64,000 nucleotides of DNA from Leifsonia sp. ku-ls (GTDB lineage: Bacteria; Actinomycetota; Actinomycetes; Actinomycetales; Microbacteriaceae), in assembly GCA_003367665.1 (NCBI GenBank), contig QKXI01000010.1, positions 1-64,000 of the forward strand, read 5' to 3'. Positions 24,657 through 34,386 of this stretch are shown in pieces. Position numbers and translations under genes: made by a program. The notes below the pieces were generated by a model. The model ran no database searches. It saw only the letters and a list, made by a program, of their open reading frames with translations, and was not told where the DNA came from. Positions within the stretch are counted from its first letter, which is position 1. Every line of letters begins with the position of its first letter.

Positions 24657-25502
24657 GTGACCTCGAACGACACCGTCCTCGAACTCCACGACGTCACCTT
24701 CCGGCGCGACGGCACCCAGATCCTCGACGGGATCGACCTGACCGTCCGGGCGGGCGAGCACTGGGCCCTCCTCGGGCCGAACGGCGCCGGCAAGTCCACG
24801 GTGCTCGGCTTCTGCGGCGCCCTCACCTTCCCGACCTCCGGCACGGTCGACGTGCTCGGCCGGCGCCTCGGCCGGGTCGAGCTGCAGGAGCTCCGCCGCC
24901 ACATCGGCCACGTGAACCCGCGGCACCCGGTGCGTTCGCCGCTCACGGTCACCGAGGTCGTGCTGACCGGGATCACCGGGACGCTGGAGCCGCCGATGCG
25001 GTGGGAGCCGGCCGCCGAGGAGGTGCGCCGCGCCCGGGAGCTCATCCACTCGGTCGGGCTCGACGACCGGCGCGAGGCCCGCTGGCCCACGCTCTCGCAG
25101 GGGGAGCGCGGGCGGGCGCTCATCGCGCGCGCCCTCGTCTCCGATCCCCGGCTGCTGCTCCTGGACGAGCCGACGACCGGTCTCGACGTCGCCGCGCGCG
25201 AGCAGCTGCTGGAGACGATCGACGGTCTCGCCCACAGCGCCCCGGAGCTCGCCTCCGTGCTGGTGACGCACCACCTGGAGGAGCTCCCGGAGACCACGAC
25301 CCACGCCCTGCTGATCTCGCACGGCCGCACGGTCGCGGTGGGCGACATCGACGAGGCGGTCACCACCGACACCGTCACGCGCGCCTTCGAGCACAGCATC
25401 CGCGTCGAGAAGGCCGACGGCCGCTGGAGCGCGCGTGCCGTGCGCGAGCGGCCCATCCCGACCCCGCATCCGGCCGCGGGAGCGCGCCAGGGCACCGCGT
25501 GA
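24657..25502 (+). CDS. ABC transporter ATP-binding protein
   Basis: 281 residues. Walker A GPNGAGKST, Q-loop region VNPRHPVRSPLTVTE, signature LSQGERGRALIARAL, Walker B LLLLDEPTTGLD and H-loop VTHHLEELPE. The C-signature is LSQGE rather than LSGGQ. No permease is encoded on this side. It resembles the ModF/YbbA-like cytosolic ABC ATPases used for molybdate or iron-chelate uptake or for non-transport roles. Its stop overlaps the start of the hydrolase gene. Confidence 0.88.
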   Translation: MTSNDTVLELHDVTFRRDGTQILDGIDLTVRAGEHWALLGPNGAGKSTVLGFCGALTFPTSGTVDVLGRRLGRVELQELRRHIGHVNPRHPVRSPLTVTEVVLTGITGTLEPPMRWEPAAEEVRRARELIHSVGLDDRREARWPTLSQGERGRALIARALVSDPRLLLLDEPTTGLDVAAREQLLETIDGLAHSAPELASVLVTHHLEELPETTTHALLISHGRTVAVGDIDEAVTTDTVTRAFEHSIRVEKADGRWSARAVRERPIPTPHPAAGARQGTA

Positions 25503-26266
25503 GCGCCTCCGGTCTCGCCTCCGCGGCCGACGGCACGCCGATCGCGTGGGAGGCGCACGGCAGCGGCGACCCCGTGCTGCTGATCGCGGGCCAGGCGACG
25601 GGGATGCACGGCTGGGGTCCGTTCGCCGAGGCGCTCGCCCGCGACGCCCGCGTCATCGTGTACGACCACCGCGGCATCGGCGCCAGCGGCGAGGGCGACC
25701 CGGCGGCGTACTCGACGCGCGGGTTCGCGTCGGACGCGGTCGCGGTGCTCGATGCGGCGGGCGTGGCCGACGCGCACGTCGTCGGCCACTCGATGGGCGG
25801 GCGGGTGGCGCAGTGGCTCGCCGCCGACCACCCCGACCGCGTGCGCCGGCTGGTGCTCCTCGCCACGACCGCCGGCGACGCGACCGGGAGCCGGCGCGAC
25901 CCTGCGGCCCTCGGCGACCTGCTGAGCGGCGACCGCAGCCGGATGCTTCCCCTGTTCTTCGACGACGCCTGGGCGCCCGCGCACCCGGCCGACGTCGAAC
26001 GGTTCTTCACCCGCGTCGCGAGCCGTGCCGCGCTGCGCGGCCACTTCGCCGCCAGTCGCGACCACGACGCGACGGAGGCCCTCGACCGCATCCGTGCGCA
26101 GACCCTCGTCGTGCACGGGACACGCGACGCCCTCACCCCGGTCGACCATGCGCGGCTGCTCGCCGAGCGTCTCCCCGCCGCCGACCTCGTGGAGCTCGAC
26201 GCGCGGCACGGTCTCCACCTCGACACCCCGCAGGTGGAGCGGGAGGTCCGGCGCTTCCTCCGCTAG
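25499..26266 (+). CDS. Alpha/beta hydrolase
   Basis: 255 residues from GTG 25499, which overlaps the ABC stop (GTGA). Features: HGSGDPVLLIAGQATGMHGW oxyanion loop, YDHRGIGASG, nucleophile elbow GHSMGGRVAQ, the acidic residue near LVVHGTRDALTP and His near ARHGLHL. Likely an esterase or lactonase of the proline-iminopeptidase-like group. The substrate is unknown; coupling with the ABC ATPase suggests processing of a transported ester or chelate (inference). Confidence 0.88.
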   Translation: MSASGLASAADGTPIAWEAHGSGDPVLLIAGQATGMHGWGPFAEALARDARVIVYDHRGIGASGEGDPAAYSTRGFASDAVAVLDAAGVADAHVVGHSMGGRVAQWLAADHPDRVRRLVLLATTAGDATGSRRDPAALGDLLSGDRSRMLPLFFDDAWAPAHPADVERFFTRVASRAALRGHFAASRDHDATEALDRIRAQTLVVHGTRDALTPVDHARLLAERLPAADLVELDARHGLHLDTPQVEREVRRFLR

Positions 26267-26276
26267 CGCGGCCGGG

Positions 26277-27671
26277 TCAGCCCACCCGGAAGGCGCCGTC
26301 CCTGGCCGCCGCGGAGAACTCGGCGTAGTCCGCCTCGGCCTGGTCGGCGTACCGCACCGCCCACTCCGCCACCGCCCGCGCGAAGACCGTCCCCGACCCG
26401 AGGTAGCCCGCGATGAACGGCGACTTCGGCGAGCGCGCGTGTGCGCGGGCGAGCACGACGGCGCACACGCGCGCGTAGTCGAAGAACTGCGCCCGGTTCA
26501 TCGCGCCGATCTCGAACGACGCGTTCCTGTTGCGGAACTGGCGCATGTAGAAGGCGAACTGCTCCACCCGAAGGAAGCCGAGGAACGGGTCGGACACAGC
26601 CTGCAGGATGCGTTGGCAGGCCACCACGCGGTAGCCCTGCTCGTCCGGCAGCAGCGTGAGGTCGAGGTACCCTGGCAGCGCCTCGACACCGCCGAACCGC
26701 TCGACGACCGAGCTCTCGGCCTGCTTCAGCTGCAGGATGACGGGCTCGCCGACCGGGCCGCGCAGCGCGATCACGAAGCAGCGGGTGCCGACGCTGCCCA
26801 CCCCGACGACCCGTCGGGCGACGTCGTCGAGTCGCAGCTGGGACGTCAGGAGCGCGGTGTTCGGCGGGAGGGTCGTCCGGTAGCGCTCGTACGCGTCCTG
26901 GGCGAGCGCCTGGATCTCCGGCTCCGCCCGGAGCAGGATGGGCGGCCGCTCGACGAACCGCAGCCGTCCGTCGTCCTCCGTCTCGAGCGTGCGCCGGGCG
27001 GTGCGCTCGGTCGTGCGCTTCCTCGACTCCTTCGTGACCTGGCGGATCAGCCGGAGCATGTCCGGGCTCAGCCGCCGGCGGCCGGAGCGCACCGACGTCG
27101 GCGTGAAGTACCGTGCCGTCAGCGGCGCGGCGAGGGCCCGGCGCAGCCAGGCGCGGTACGCCATCGCCGACTCCTCCGTCGCCGTCCGCACCTCGTCGGC
27201 CGGCAGGTCGAGCGAGCGGCCCGCCAGCACGATGCTGCACAGCAGCCGCTTCAGGTCCCATTCCCACGGCCCAACGGTCGCCTCGTCGAAGTCGTTGATG
27301 TCGAACACCATCGCGTTCTCCGGCGAGCGGTACATGCCGAAGTTGCTCAGGTGCGCGTCGCCGCAGATCACCACCTCGGCGCCGGTGGTGGGCGCCGCCG
27401 CGAGGTCGGCGGCCTGGATCGCGGCGGTGCCGCGGTAGAACGCGAACGGGTCGGCGCCCATCCGCTCCACCCGCAGGTCGACCAGGTTCTGCAGCCGGTC
27501 CTCGTGCTGCCGGCGCAGGATGCCGATCGGGTCGCGACCGGGCGGCGGCACGTAGTCCGCGGCGGCCGAGCGCGGCAGCCCGCCGCGGGCCGATCGTCCC
27601 GCCTCGTACAGCTCCTCGGGAGACAGCGGGCTCTCGGCGCGCTCTCCCGCTTCCGCGACATCCAGGCTCAT
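26277..27671 (-). CDS. DUF2252 family protein
   Basis: 464 residues. DUF2252 signatures: PFAFYRGTAAIQAADLA, VVICGDAHLSNFGMY, VFDINDFDEATVGPWEWDLK and FEIGAMNRAQFFDYARVCA. These resemble the catalytic core of aminoglycoside phosphotransferase-like kinases (HLSNF/DFDE). The family is widespread in actinobacteria with no settled function. It is convergent with the hydrolase gene. Confidence 0.9.
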   Translation of the reverse strand: MSLDVAEAGERAESPLSPEELYEAGRSARGGLPRSAAADYVPPPGRDPIGILRRQHEDRLQNLVDLRVERMGADPFAFYRGTAAIQAADLAAAPTTGAEVVICGDAHLSNFGMYRSPENAMVFDINDFDEATVGPWEWDLKRLLCSIVLAGRSLDLPADEVRTATEESAMAYRAWLRRALAAPLTARYFTPTSVRSGRRRLSPDMLRLIRQVTKESRKRTTERTARRTLETEDDGRLRFVERPPILLRAEPEIQALAQDAYERYRTTLPPNTALLTSQLRLDDVARRVVGVGSVGTRCFVIALRGPVGEPVILQLKQAESSVVERFGGVEALPGYLDLTLLPDEQGYRVVACQRILQAVSDPFLGFLRVEQFAFYMRQFRNRNASFEIGAMNRAQFFDYARVCAVVLARAHARSPKSPFIAGYLGSGTVFARAVAEWAVRYADQAEADYAEFSAAARDGAFRVG

Positions 27672-27768
27672 GGCCGCACCTCCTCCGGGCGACGCTCCCG
27701 CGGTCCCGTGGGCGCATCCGGCCGGACGCGCTCATCATAGGTCCGCGCAAGCCGCTACGGTAAGCAGG

Positions 27769-28107
27769 ATGTGGGAGGCGATCGAACACCGCCGCGAGGA
27801 CGGAGAGCGGGTCGGCTGGCTGCGCCCGGAGGGGGAGGGCTTCGTGCCCATCGACCTGCTCGGCCGTGAGCTCGCGGGGCCGGTGGACTGGCTCACCGGC
27901 GAGGAGCTGCTGGAGGCGACCGGCATCGGTTACCTGGCCGACCCGTACGAGTTGCGGCTCGACGACGGCCGCTGGCTGCGGGTGCGCCTCACCGAGGTGT
28001 CGACCGAGCGGATCGTGGTCAAGAAGGACGACTACGGGGCGATCGACGCGCCGCAGCGGATCTACACGCTCGCGTTCCCCATCCCGGAGACGCTCCGGCC
28101 GCTCTGA
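27769..28107 (+). CDS. Hypothetical protein, 112 aa
   Basis: A small beta-rich protein (MWEAIEHRREDGERVGWLRP; FVPIDLLGREL; IVVKKDDYG). No known domain is assigned. TACGGT (27756-27761) stands 7 bases before the ATG without ribosome-binding site. It precedes the HerA-like ATPase by 84 bases. Confidence 0.7.
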   Translation: MWEAIEHRREDGERVGWLRPEGEGFVPIDLLGRELAGPVDWLTGEELLEATGIGYLADPYELRLDDGRWLRVRLTEVSTERIVVKKDDYGAIDAPQRIYTLAFPIPETLRPL

Positions 28108-28191
28108 CGGCGGCGGATCCGGTCTGTCCGCGAGGCCCGCGGTGGCGCTAGCATCGGCGCCACAACGGCCCGCGAGCAGGAGGAGGGGCGG

Positions 28192-29280
28192 ATGATCCCC
28201 CTGACCATCGGCACCACCGTCGAGGCGCCGGAGCGCCCCGCCGTCATCGACGGCTCCCGGTTCAACCGGCACACGTTCTGGTGCGGCCAGAGCGGGTCGG
28301 GCAAGACGTATGCGCTCGGCGTGGTGCTGGAGCAGCTGCTGCTCCGGACGGAGCTGCCGATGCTGGTCCTCGACCCGAACGCCGACTTCGTCGCGGTCGA
28401 CACGCTCCGTGACGACGCCGACCCGGCCGACACGGCGCAGTGGGGCGACCTGGACATCCGCGTGCTGCACTCCAGCACGCCTCGGGAGCCGCAGCTGCAC
28501 ATCCGGTTCGTCGACCTCAGCGTCCCCGCGAAGGGCGCGGTCGGCCAGCTCGACCCGATCGCGGACGACGAGGAGTACAACGCGCTGCTGCACCTGCAGG
28601 CGGAGCCGGAGCACTTCGACGACGCCCGCTTCCTGTCGGCCCTGCTGGAGTCGGACGACCCGGCCCGCCGCCGGCTGGGCCTGCGGATCGACAACCTCGA
28701 GATCCTGCAGTGGCCGCTCTGGGCGCGCGGGGGCTCGTCCGCGACCGAGGCGGTCACGGCGCGTCCCCGCGTGGTGGTCCTCGACGTGGGCGGCTTCACC
28801 CACCCCGGCGAACCACAGGCGGCCGCCCTGGGCGTGCTGGAGGACCTGTGGCAGCGGCGCATGGAGCGGCGGCCGATCCTGATCGTCATCGACGAGGCGC
28901 ACAACTTCTGCCCGCCGCTGCCGCGCACGAGCGTGGAGGCGAAGCTCACGGAACAGCTCATCCAGATCGCGGCGGAGGGCCGCAAGTTCGGGCTGTGGCT
29001 GTTCCTCTCGACGCAGCGGCCGACGAAGATCCACCCCAATGTGCTGTCGCAGTGCGACAACCTCGGCCTGATGCGGATGAACTCGCCGCGCGACCTGGCG
29101 GAGCTGGCCGACGTCTTCGGCTTCGTGCCCGCCCACCTGCTGGAGCAGTCGCCGTCGTTCCGCAAGGGAGAGGCGCTGTTCGCGGGCGCGTTCACGGAGG
29201 AGCCGCAGCTGGTGCGGATCGGCCGGCGGCTGACGGTGGAGGGCGGCGGCGACCTGGCGGTCGCAGCGCACAGGGTCTAG
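28192..29280 (+). CDS. HerA/FtsK-type ATPase (DUF87)
   Basis: 362 residues. Walker A WCGQSGSGKTYALG, a Walker B-like LIVIDEAHNFCPP and the HerA-typical arginine/sensor region LFLSTQRPTKIHPNVLSQCDN. This is the HerA-FtsK superfamily of hexameric DNA translocases. It lacks an N-terminal HAS barrel and has no NurA nuclease or SIR2 partner next to it, so it is an orphan. GAGGAGGGG gives a strong ribosome-binding site. Its stop overlaps the stop of the convergent GAP gene by 4 bases. Confidence 0.86.
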   Translation: MIPLTIGTTVEAPERPAVIDGSRFNRHTFWCGQSGSGKTYALGVVLEQLLLRTELPMLVLDPNADFVAVDTLRDDADPADTAQWGDLDIRVLHSSTPREPQLHIRFVDLSVPAKGAVGQLDPIADDEEYNALLHLQAEPEHFDDARFLSALLESDDPARRRLGLRIDNLEILQWPLWARGGSSATEAVTARPRVVVLDVGGFTHPGEPQAAALGVLEDLWQRRMERRPILIVIDEAHNFCPPLPRTSVEAKLTEQLIQIAAEGRKFGLWLFLSTQRPTKIHPNVLSQCDNLGLMRMNSPRDLAELADVFGFVPAHLLEQSPSFRKGEALFAGAFTEEPQLVRIGRRLTVEGGGDLAVAAHRV

Positions 29281-29948
29281 AACGCCTGGATGCCGTCCCG
29301 GATCAGCACGACGCCGATCACGAGCAGCAGCACCGCCATGACGGCCGTGTTGTTCTGCACGAGCCAGGCGCGCAGGCGCTGCAGCGGCCCGCGCATCCGG
29401 TCGGAGGCGACCAGGTAGGCGACCACCGGGAGCGCGACCGACAGGGCCGCGATCAGGGTGAAGACCGCGATCGCGCCGGCCGTGGCGCCCGCCGTCAGCC
29501 CGGCGGCCCCGAGCGAGACGCCCGCGGCGGCGGCGAGCAGCAGGTTCTTCGGGTTAACGGCCGCCAGCGCGAACGCGAGCGCGAGCCCACGCAGCGTCGT
29601 CATCGAGTCGATCGCGCCCATCCAGGCCGGAAGCGACGCCTCCTGGCCGGGCTTCGGCCGCGAGCGCCACTGGCGCACGGCGAGGAGCAGCAGCCCGGCG
29701 CCGAGGAGCAGCTTGATCGTCCCCACGACCGGCTGCGAGGAGCCGGAGGCCGCCTTCGGGATCAGCGAAGACAGGAGCGTGAACACCGTCACCGCCACGG
29801 CGATGCCGACCGCCCAGCCGACCAGGAAGCCCACGCCCGTGCTGCGCGCCCGAGGCGACAGCAGCATCAGGATGGCGGCGATGATCGGCACCGGACTGAT
29901 CGCGATCCCGACCGCGTACGGCAGGACCTCCGCGATGGCGTCACCCAC
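29277..29948 (-). CDS. GAP-family membrane protein (LysE superfamily)
   Basis: 223 residues with about six membrane segments. The pattern AVGIAISPVPIIAAILMLLS and ALAFALAAVNPKNLLLAAA matches the GAP (peptidoglycolipid addressing protein)/LysE-superfamily exporters. It overlaps the AI-2E gene by 8 bases and is the last gene of a SulP/AI-2E/GAP unit. Confidence 0.85.
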   Translation of the reverse strand: MGDAIAEVLPYAVGIAISPVPIIAAILMLLSPRARSTGVGFLVGWAVGIAVAVTVFTLLSSLIPKAASGSSQPVVGTIKLLLGAGLLLLAVRQWRSRPKPGQEASLPAWMGAIDSMTTLRGLALAFALAAVNPKNLLLAAAAGVSLGAAGLTAGATAGAIAVFTLIAALSVALPVVAYLVASDRMRGPLQRLRAWLVQNNTAVMAVLLLVIGVVLIRDGIQAF

Positions 29949-31197
29949 GCGCGCTTCGTCCCTCGTGCGCCTGCCGCCGCTCCGTGCGGCGTTCCTCCGA
30001 CTCGATCCTCATCAGCTCCCGCGTGTGCGTGAGGTCGCCGATGATCGGTCGCCAGAGCCGGGAGCGCGGGTCGGCGTCCACCAGCACCGCACGCACCAGC
30101 AGGGTGATCGGCACGGCGAGGATGGCGCCGATCGGTCCGAGCACGACGGCCCAGAACAGCACCGAGAAGAAGGTGAGCGTCTGGCTCAGCGCCACCGCGT
30201 TGCCGACGACCTTCGGCTGCACCACCGACTGCACGACCGCGTTGATGACGCCGTAGACGACGATCACCGCCACGACCGTCCCCCAGCCGCCGGTGAGGTA
30301 GCCGAACACCAGCGGCGGCACCAGGGCGATGAAGTAGCCGACGTTCGGGATGAAGCTGCACAGGAACGACAGGATCGCCCAGAGCAGAGCGGCGGGAACG
30401 CCGAGCAGCCAGAGGGCGACGCCGTTGATGACACCCTGCACGATGCCGAGCAGGGTCGTCACCACCATGTACCTCCGCACCGAGTGGGCGAACCCGGTGA
30501 CGGCGAACACCAGGTTCGGCCGCGTCGGCTGCAGCTGCCGGAGCAGCGTCGGCGTGTAGGCGGCGTCGGCCGGCATGAGGATGAGCATCGTCAGCACGAT
30601 GACGAGCAGCGCGATCAGCCCGAAGGCGTTGCCCAGCAGCCCGCTGAAGAACGACAGCATCGTGCCGGGATCGAAGCCGGCCTTGATCTGCTGCACCTGC
30701 TGTGGCCCCACCCCGATGCTCTGCAGCCACGACGAGAACTGGTCGCCGAGCTTCTGCAGCTGCGCCTGGTACTGCGGCAGCATCCCGACGAACTGCGCGA
30801 CCGCCACCCAGAGCACGCCGATGAACGCCGCGAGCAGGGCGAAGACGGTCAGGCCCACCGCTCCGGTCGCCAGCCCCTGCGGCGTCCCGTGGCGCTCAAG
30901 CCACACCCGGACCGGCTGGGCGCAGATCGTGAGCACGAGAGCGAGCAGGGTGGGGGCGAGGATGCCGCCGATGGCCGCCATCCCGAACGAGATGACGACG
31001 CCGGCGGCGAGGCCGAGCAGGATGCGCAGCCCACGGCCGACGCCGCTCCCACCGCCCTGCTCGGCGTCCGGGTCGGCGGGCGCGGCCAGCGCCGCCGGGT
31101 GCTGCCGCCGCCCCCGGAACGGCCACCGGCCGCGATGCTCTGCCGCGGCGCCCGTTCCCGCCGGCGACGTGGGAGGCGTCGGATCGTCGTCGCTCAT
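29941..31197 (-). CDS. AI-2E family transporter
   Basis: 418 residues from MSDDDPTPP. A Pro/Ala-rich cytoplasmic N-terminus (about 55 residues) precedes eight hydrophobic segments and the family signature region (SFLCSFIPNVGYFIALVPPL; VVQPKVVGNAVALSQTLTF; GPIGAILAVP). The family includes the AI-2 exporter TqsA and Na+/H+ antiporters, so the substrate is open. Overlaps SulP upstream (ATGA) and GAP downstream. Confidence 0.9.
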   Translation of the reverse strand: MSDDDPTPPTSPAGTGAAAEHRGRWPFRGRRQHPAALAAPADPDAEQGGGSGVGRGLRILLGLAAGVVISFGMAAIGGILAPTLLALVLTICAQPVRVWLERHGTPQGLATGAVGLTVFALLAAFIGVLWVAVAQFVGMLPQYQAQLQKLGDQFSSWLQSIGVGPQQVQQIKAGFDPGTMLSFFSGLLGNAFGLIALLVIVLTMLILMPADAAYTPTLLRQLQPTRPNLVFAVTGFAHSVRRYMVVTTLLGIVQGVINGVALWLLGVPAALLWAILSFLCSFIPNVGYFIALVPPLVFGYLTGGWGTVVAVIVVYGVINAVVQSVVQPKVVGNAVALSQTLTFFSVLFWAVVLGPIGAILAVPITLLVRAVLVDADPRSRLWRPIIGDLTHTRELMRIESEERRTERRQAHEGRSARG

Positions 31198-32900
31198 GTG
31201 CGGCTCCCCTCCGTGGTCAGGGCGGCGATCGCCGCCCTGTTGGTGTCGAAGACGTGGACGCCCTCGAGCAGCCCGAGGTGCTCGAGACGCTCGCGCATGC
31301 CCGGCCGCATCCGCGTCACGGAGAGGTCGGCGCCCACGGCGGCCAGGAACGACCGGATGCCGGCCCAGGCGTCGGCTCCGGTGACGTCCACATCGGTCAC
31401 CGCCTCCAGGTCGAGCACGACATGCGCGGGATGGGAGGCCGCCACGGCGCGGCGCAGGGCGGTGCCGAAGGCGCCGCTGTTGGCGAAGAAGAGCGGTGCG
31501 GCCAGCCGGACGACGACGACGCCCGGCGCCGTCTCCACGCCGTCCGGGGCCGCGTCGAGAAGCGACGCGTGCGGGTCGCCGTCGGCCGCCAGCACGTCGA
31601 TGGGCGGGTTCGCCGCCCGCCGCACCACGTTCACGACGGCGAGCACGAACGCGATGCCGATACCGGCGATCGGGCCGATCAGCACCGCGCCGAGGAAGCA
31701 CACCGCGGCGACGGCGAACTCGAACCGGTCCTGCCGCCAGAGGGCGACCAGCTTCGGGATGCCGAGCAGCGGGAAGACGGCGACGGCGACGATCGCGCCG
31801 ATGGCGGGCGACGGGATGTCCGCCAGCAGCGCGGTGCCGAAGATCAGAAGGAGCAGGGTGCCGGCGGCGGCGACGAGCGCCGGCAGTTGGGTCCTGGCGC
31901 CGGCCTGGTCCATGGCCGCGGTGCGCGAGGTGGAGGAGCCGATCGCGAAGCCGCCGCTCACCCCGGCGCCCAGGTTGGCGAGACCGAAGGCGAGCAGATC
32001 GCGGTTGGCGTCCGTCCGGTAGCCGTGCTTCTCACCGTACGACCGGGAGACGAGCAGCCCCTCGCCCATCGCCACCACGGTGAGAGCGATCGCCGACGGG
32101 GTGAGCTGCAGCCACTGCGTCCACGCGATGACGGGCCAGGTGAGGCTCGGCGGTCCGGCCTCCACCGGGCCGAGCACCGCGACGCCGAGCCGCGCCGGGC
32201 CGGCGAGGACGACCACGACGGTGGCCACCACGAGCACCACGAGCGCCCACGGGAGCGCGGCGGCGATCCTGCGGCCGACCAGCAGGACGACGAGAGAGCC
32301 GGCCGCGATGAGCACCGACCACCCGTTGGTCGTGCCGAGCCCCGCCGCGAGGTCGTGGACCTGCTGCAGGAACTCGTCGCCGGCACCGATCTTCACGCCG
32401 AGCATCTTCGCCAGCTGCGAGACCAGGATGTCGAGAGCCAGGCCTCCGACGAAGCCGACCAGGATGGGCTTCGACAGGAAGTCGGCGAGGAAGCCGAGCT
32501 TGAAGACGGCGGCGAGCAGGAAGACGACGCCGCTGATGATCGCCTGCGCCAGCGCGAGGGCGAGGTAGTCCTTGCTTCCGGCGACCGCGAGGCCGCCGAG
32601 CGACGCGGCGACGAGGGCCGCCGCCGCGGCGTCGGGCGAGGCGACCACTTGCCGCGACGAGACCGTGAGCGCGTACAGGATCGCCGGGAGCACCAGCGCG
32701 TAGAGCCCGGCCGTGGCCGGCAGCCCGGCGATCTGCGCGTACCCGATGTTGAGCGGGACGGCGATGGCCAGCAGCGTCACCCCGCCGAGCAGCTCCCGCA
32801 CGAGGTTGCCGCGGTTCAGCCCCGCGAGAGGGCGCAGTCGAGTGCGCCGCGGCGCCGCATCCTCCAGGGGATGCGGCGCCGCGGGGGTCGTTCCGGTCAC
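31194..32900 (-). CDS. SulP-family anion permease with STAS domain
   Basis: 568 residues. The membrane part carries the SulP signature VPLNIGYAQIAGLPATAGLYA and FAIGSSTSRTAAMDQAGART. The C-terminal STAS domain (about 450-560; VVVRLAAPLFFANSGAFGTA, HVVLDLEAVTDVDVTGADA) keeps the typical DVTG loop. Family members carry sulfate, bicarbonate or dicarboxylates; the substrate is not readable. First gene of the three-gene transporter unit. Confidence 0.9.
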   Translation of the reverse strand: MTGTTPAAPHPLEDAAPRRTRLRPLAGLNRGNLVRELLGGVTLLAIAVPLNIGYAQIAGLPATAGLYALVLPAILYALTVSSRQVVASPDAAAAALVAASLGGLAVAGSKDYLALALAQAIISGVVFLLAAVFKLGFLADFLSKPILVGFVGGLALDILVSQLAKMLGVKIGAGDEFLQQVHDLAAGLGTTNGWSVLIAAGSLVVLLVGRRIAAALPWALVVLVVATVVVVLAGPARLGVAVLGPVEAGPPSLTWPVIAWTQWLQLTPSAIALTVVAMGEGLLVSRSYGEKHGYRTDANRDLLAFGLANLGAGVSGGFAIGSSTSRTAAMDQAGARTQLPALVAAAGTLLLLIFGTALLADIPSPAIGAIVAVAVFPLLGIPKLVALWRQDRFEFAVAAVCFLGAVLIGPIAGIGIAFVLAVVNVVRRAANPPIDVLAADGDPHASLLDAAPDGVETAPGVVVVRLAAPLFFANSGAFGTALRRAVAASHPAHVVLDLEAVTDVDVTGADAWAGIRSFLAAVGADLSVTRMRPGMRERLEHLGLLEGVHVFDTNRAAIAALTTEGSRT

Positions 32901-32925
32901 GACGGACGCTCGTCCCGCCGCGGGA

Positions 32926-33411
32926 TCAGACGGTCGGCGCTGCCGGCGGCGGCGTCGCCGGGGCGGCCGGCGCCGAGGGCGCGGTCGGCGCGGCGGCCGG
33001 AGCCGCGGCCTGGGCGGTCGCCGACTGGCCGGAGAGCGCGTGCGCCTTCAGGTGCGCGAACTCCTCCGGCGTGATCGCGCCGCTGTCGAGCAGGGCCTTC
33101 GCCTTGCTGATCTCGTCGGCCGGGCTCGAACCCGCGACCTGGCGGATGTAGGCGTCGGTGGCCGTCTGGTACTGACGCGCCTCCTTCTGGCTGCGCTCCG
33201 CCATCCCCGGTCCGCGCGCGATCAGGTAGACCAGCGCGGTCAGGAACGGCACGAAGATCAGGAAGATGATCCAGAGCGCTTTCCACCAGCCGTTGAGCTT
33301 GTGGTCACGGAACAGATCGCTGATGATCGCGAACAGCGCGAACAGATACGCCACGAAGGCGAAGCTCCAGAAGAAGAGCCAGATGACGCTCCAGAAGTTG
33401 CTCCAGTCCAT
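32926..33411 (-). CDS. PLDc_N/SHOCT membrane protein
   Basis: 161 residues. Two membrane segments (about 8-30 and 42-64) of the PLDc_N type (WWKALWIIFLIFVPFLTALVYLI), then a SHOCT motif (EISKAKALLDSGAITPEEFAHLKAHAL) and a Pro/Ala-rich tail. Such proteins are small envelope or regulatory factors. It lies upstream of SulP by 25 bases on the same strand and may be co-transcribed. Confidence 0.82.
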   Translation of the reverse strand: MDWSNFWSVIWLFFWSFAFVAYLFALFAIISDLFRDHKLNGWWKALWIIFLIFVPFLTALVYLIARGPGMAERSQKEARQYQTATDAYIRQVAGSSPADEISKAKALLDSGAITPEEFAHLKAHALSGQSATAQAAAPAAAPTAPSAPAAPATPPPAAPTV

Positions 33412-33519
33412 GTTCGTTTTCCCCTCTCGGCTCCACGCTCGCCACGAGCCTGGATGTGGGCTGAGAGTAACGCCCGCGGTGGAGGCGCGGCTAGACGGTG
33501 TTTCGCCGTCGTCTCCGGC

Positions 33520-34386
33520 TCAGGACAGGGCGGTCAGCTCGGCCGTCAGACGGTCGACGATCTCCGACGCCAGGTAGCCGAGCAGGCCCACCTCGCGGGC
33601 GAGCGACGCCCCGGCGCGGACGTGCAGGTAGGTGCCCCAGACGGCGGCCTGGACCGGGTCGGCGCCGCGCGCGGCGAGCCCGGTGATGGCGCCGGCGAGC
33701 GCGTCGCCGCTTCCCGAGGTGCCGAGCCCCGGCTCGCCGTCGCCGACGCTGAACAGTCGCCCGTCCGGCGCCGCGACCCGTCCGAAGCACGAGACCGTCG
33801 CCCGGTAGCGGCGGGCGAGCTCGCGGCTGTCGGCGTCGAGGTCGCGCACCTCGCGGCCGAGCAGACGCGCCGCCTCCTCGGTGTTGGGCGTCAGGATGCG
33901 CGGCCCGGACCCGGCGAGGCGCGGGTGCCCGGCGAGCGCCCCGAGGGCGAAGGCGTCGAGCACGAGGACGGCGTCCCGGGCCATGGCTCGTGCCGCCGGC
34001 GGCAGCATCCTCGCGGTCTCCGCCGCGTCGTCGAGGCCGGGGCCGAGCAGCACGGCGTCGGCTCCCGCGAGATCGTCCGCCGCCGAGCGGAGCCCGGCGC
34101 CGCGCACGCTCCCGGAGCCGGTCTCCGGCAGCGGGACGACACCGCACTCGGGCGCCGCGACGGCCACGGCCGCGGCGACGGACGCGCCGACGGCCAGGGT
34201 CAGCCGGCCGGCTCCGACGCGGAGCGCCGCCCGGCCCGCGAGCAGGGCCGCGCCCGGCGAGCGCAACGCGCCGCCGACCACGAGGACCTCCCCGCGCGAG
34301 CGCTTGGACCCGGACGGCTGCGGCAGCGGCCAGGCGCGCAGCAGCTGCGTCGTGACGGGCTGCGGCGTCGACGGTGCGTCACGCAT
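33520..34386 (-). CDS. nnrD: ADP-dependent NAD(P)H-hydrate dehydratase
   Basis: 288 residues, ribokinase-like fold of the CARKD/NnrD family that repairs hydrated NAD(P)H. Seen: EVLVVGGALRSPGAALLAGRA, VLLGPGLDDAAET, LTPNTEEAARLLG and the ATP/ADP-site GTSGSGDALAGAITGLAA. The epimerase partner (NnrE) is not fused nor next to it. The start overlaps the phosphatase stop by 8 bases. Confidence 0.88.
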   Translation of the reverse strand: MRDAPSTPQPVTTQLLRAWPLPQPSGSKRSRGEVLVVGGALRSPGAALLAGRAALRVGAGRLTLAVGASVAAAVAVAAPECGVVPLPETGSGSVRGAGLRSAADDLAGADAVLLGPGLDDAAETARMLPPAARAMARDAVLVLDAFALGALAGHPRLAGSGPRILTPNTEEAARLLGREVRDLDADSRELARRYRATVSCFGRVAAPDGRLFSVGDGEPGLGTSGSGDALAGAITGLAARGADPVQAAVWGTYLHVRAGASLAREVGLLGYLASEIVDRLTAELTALS

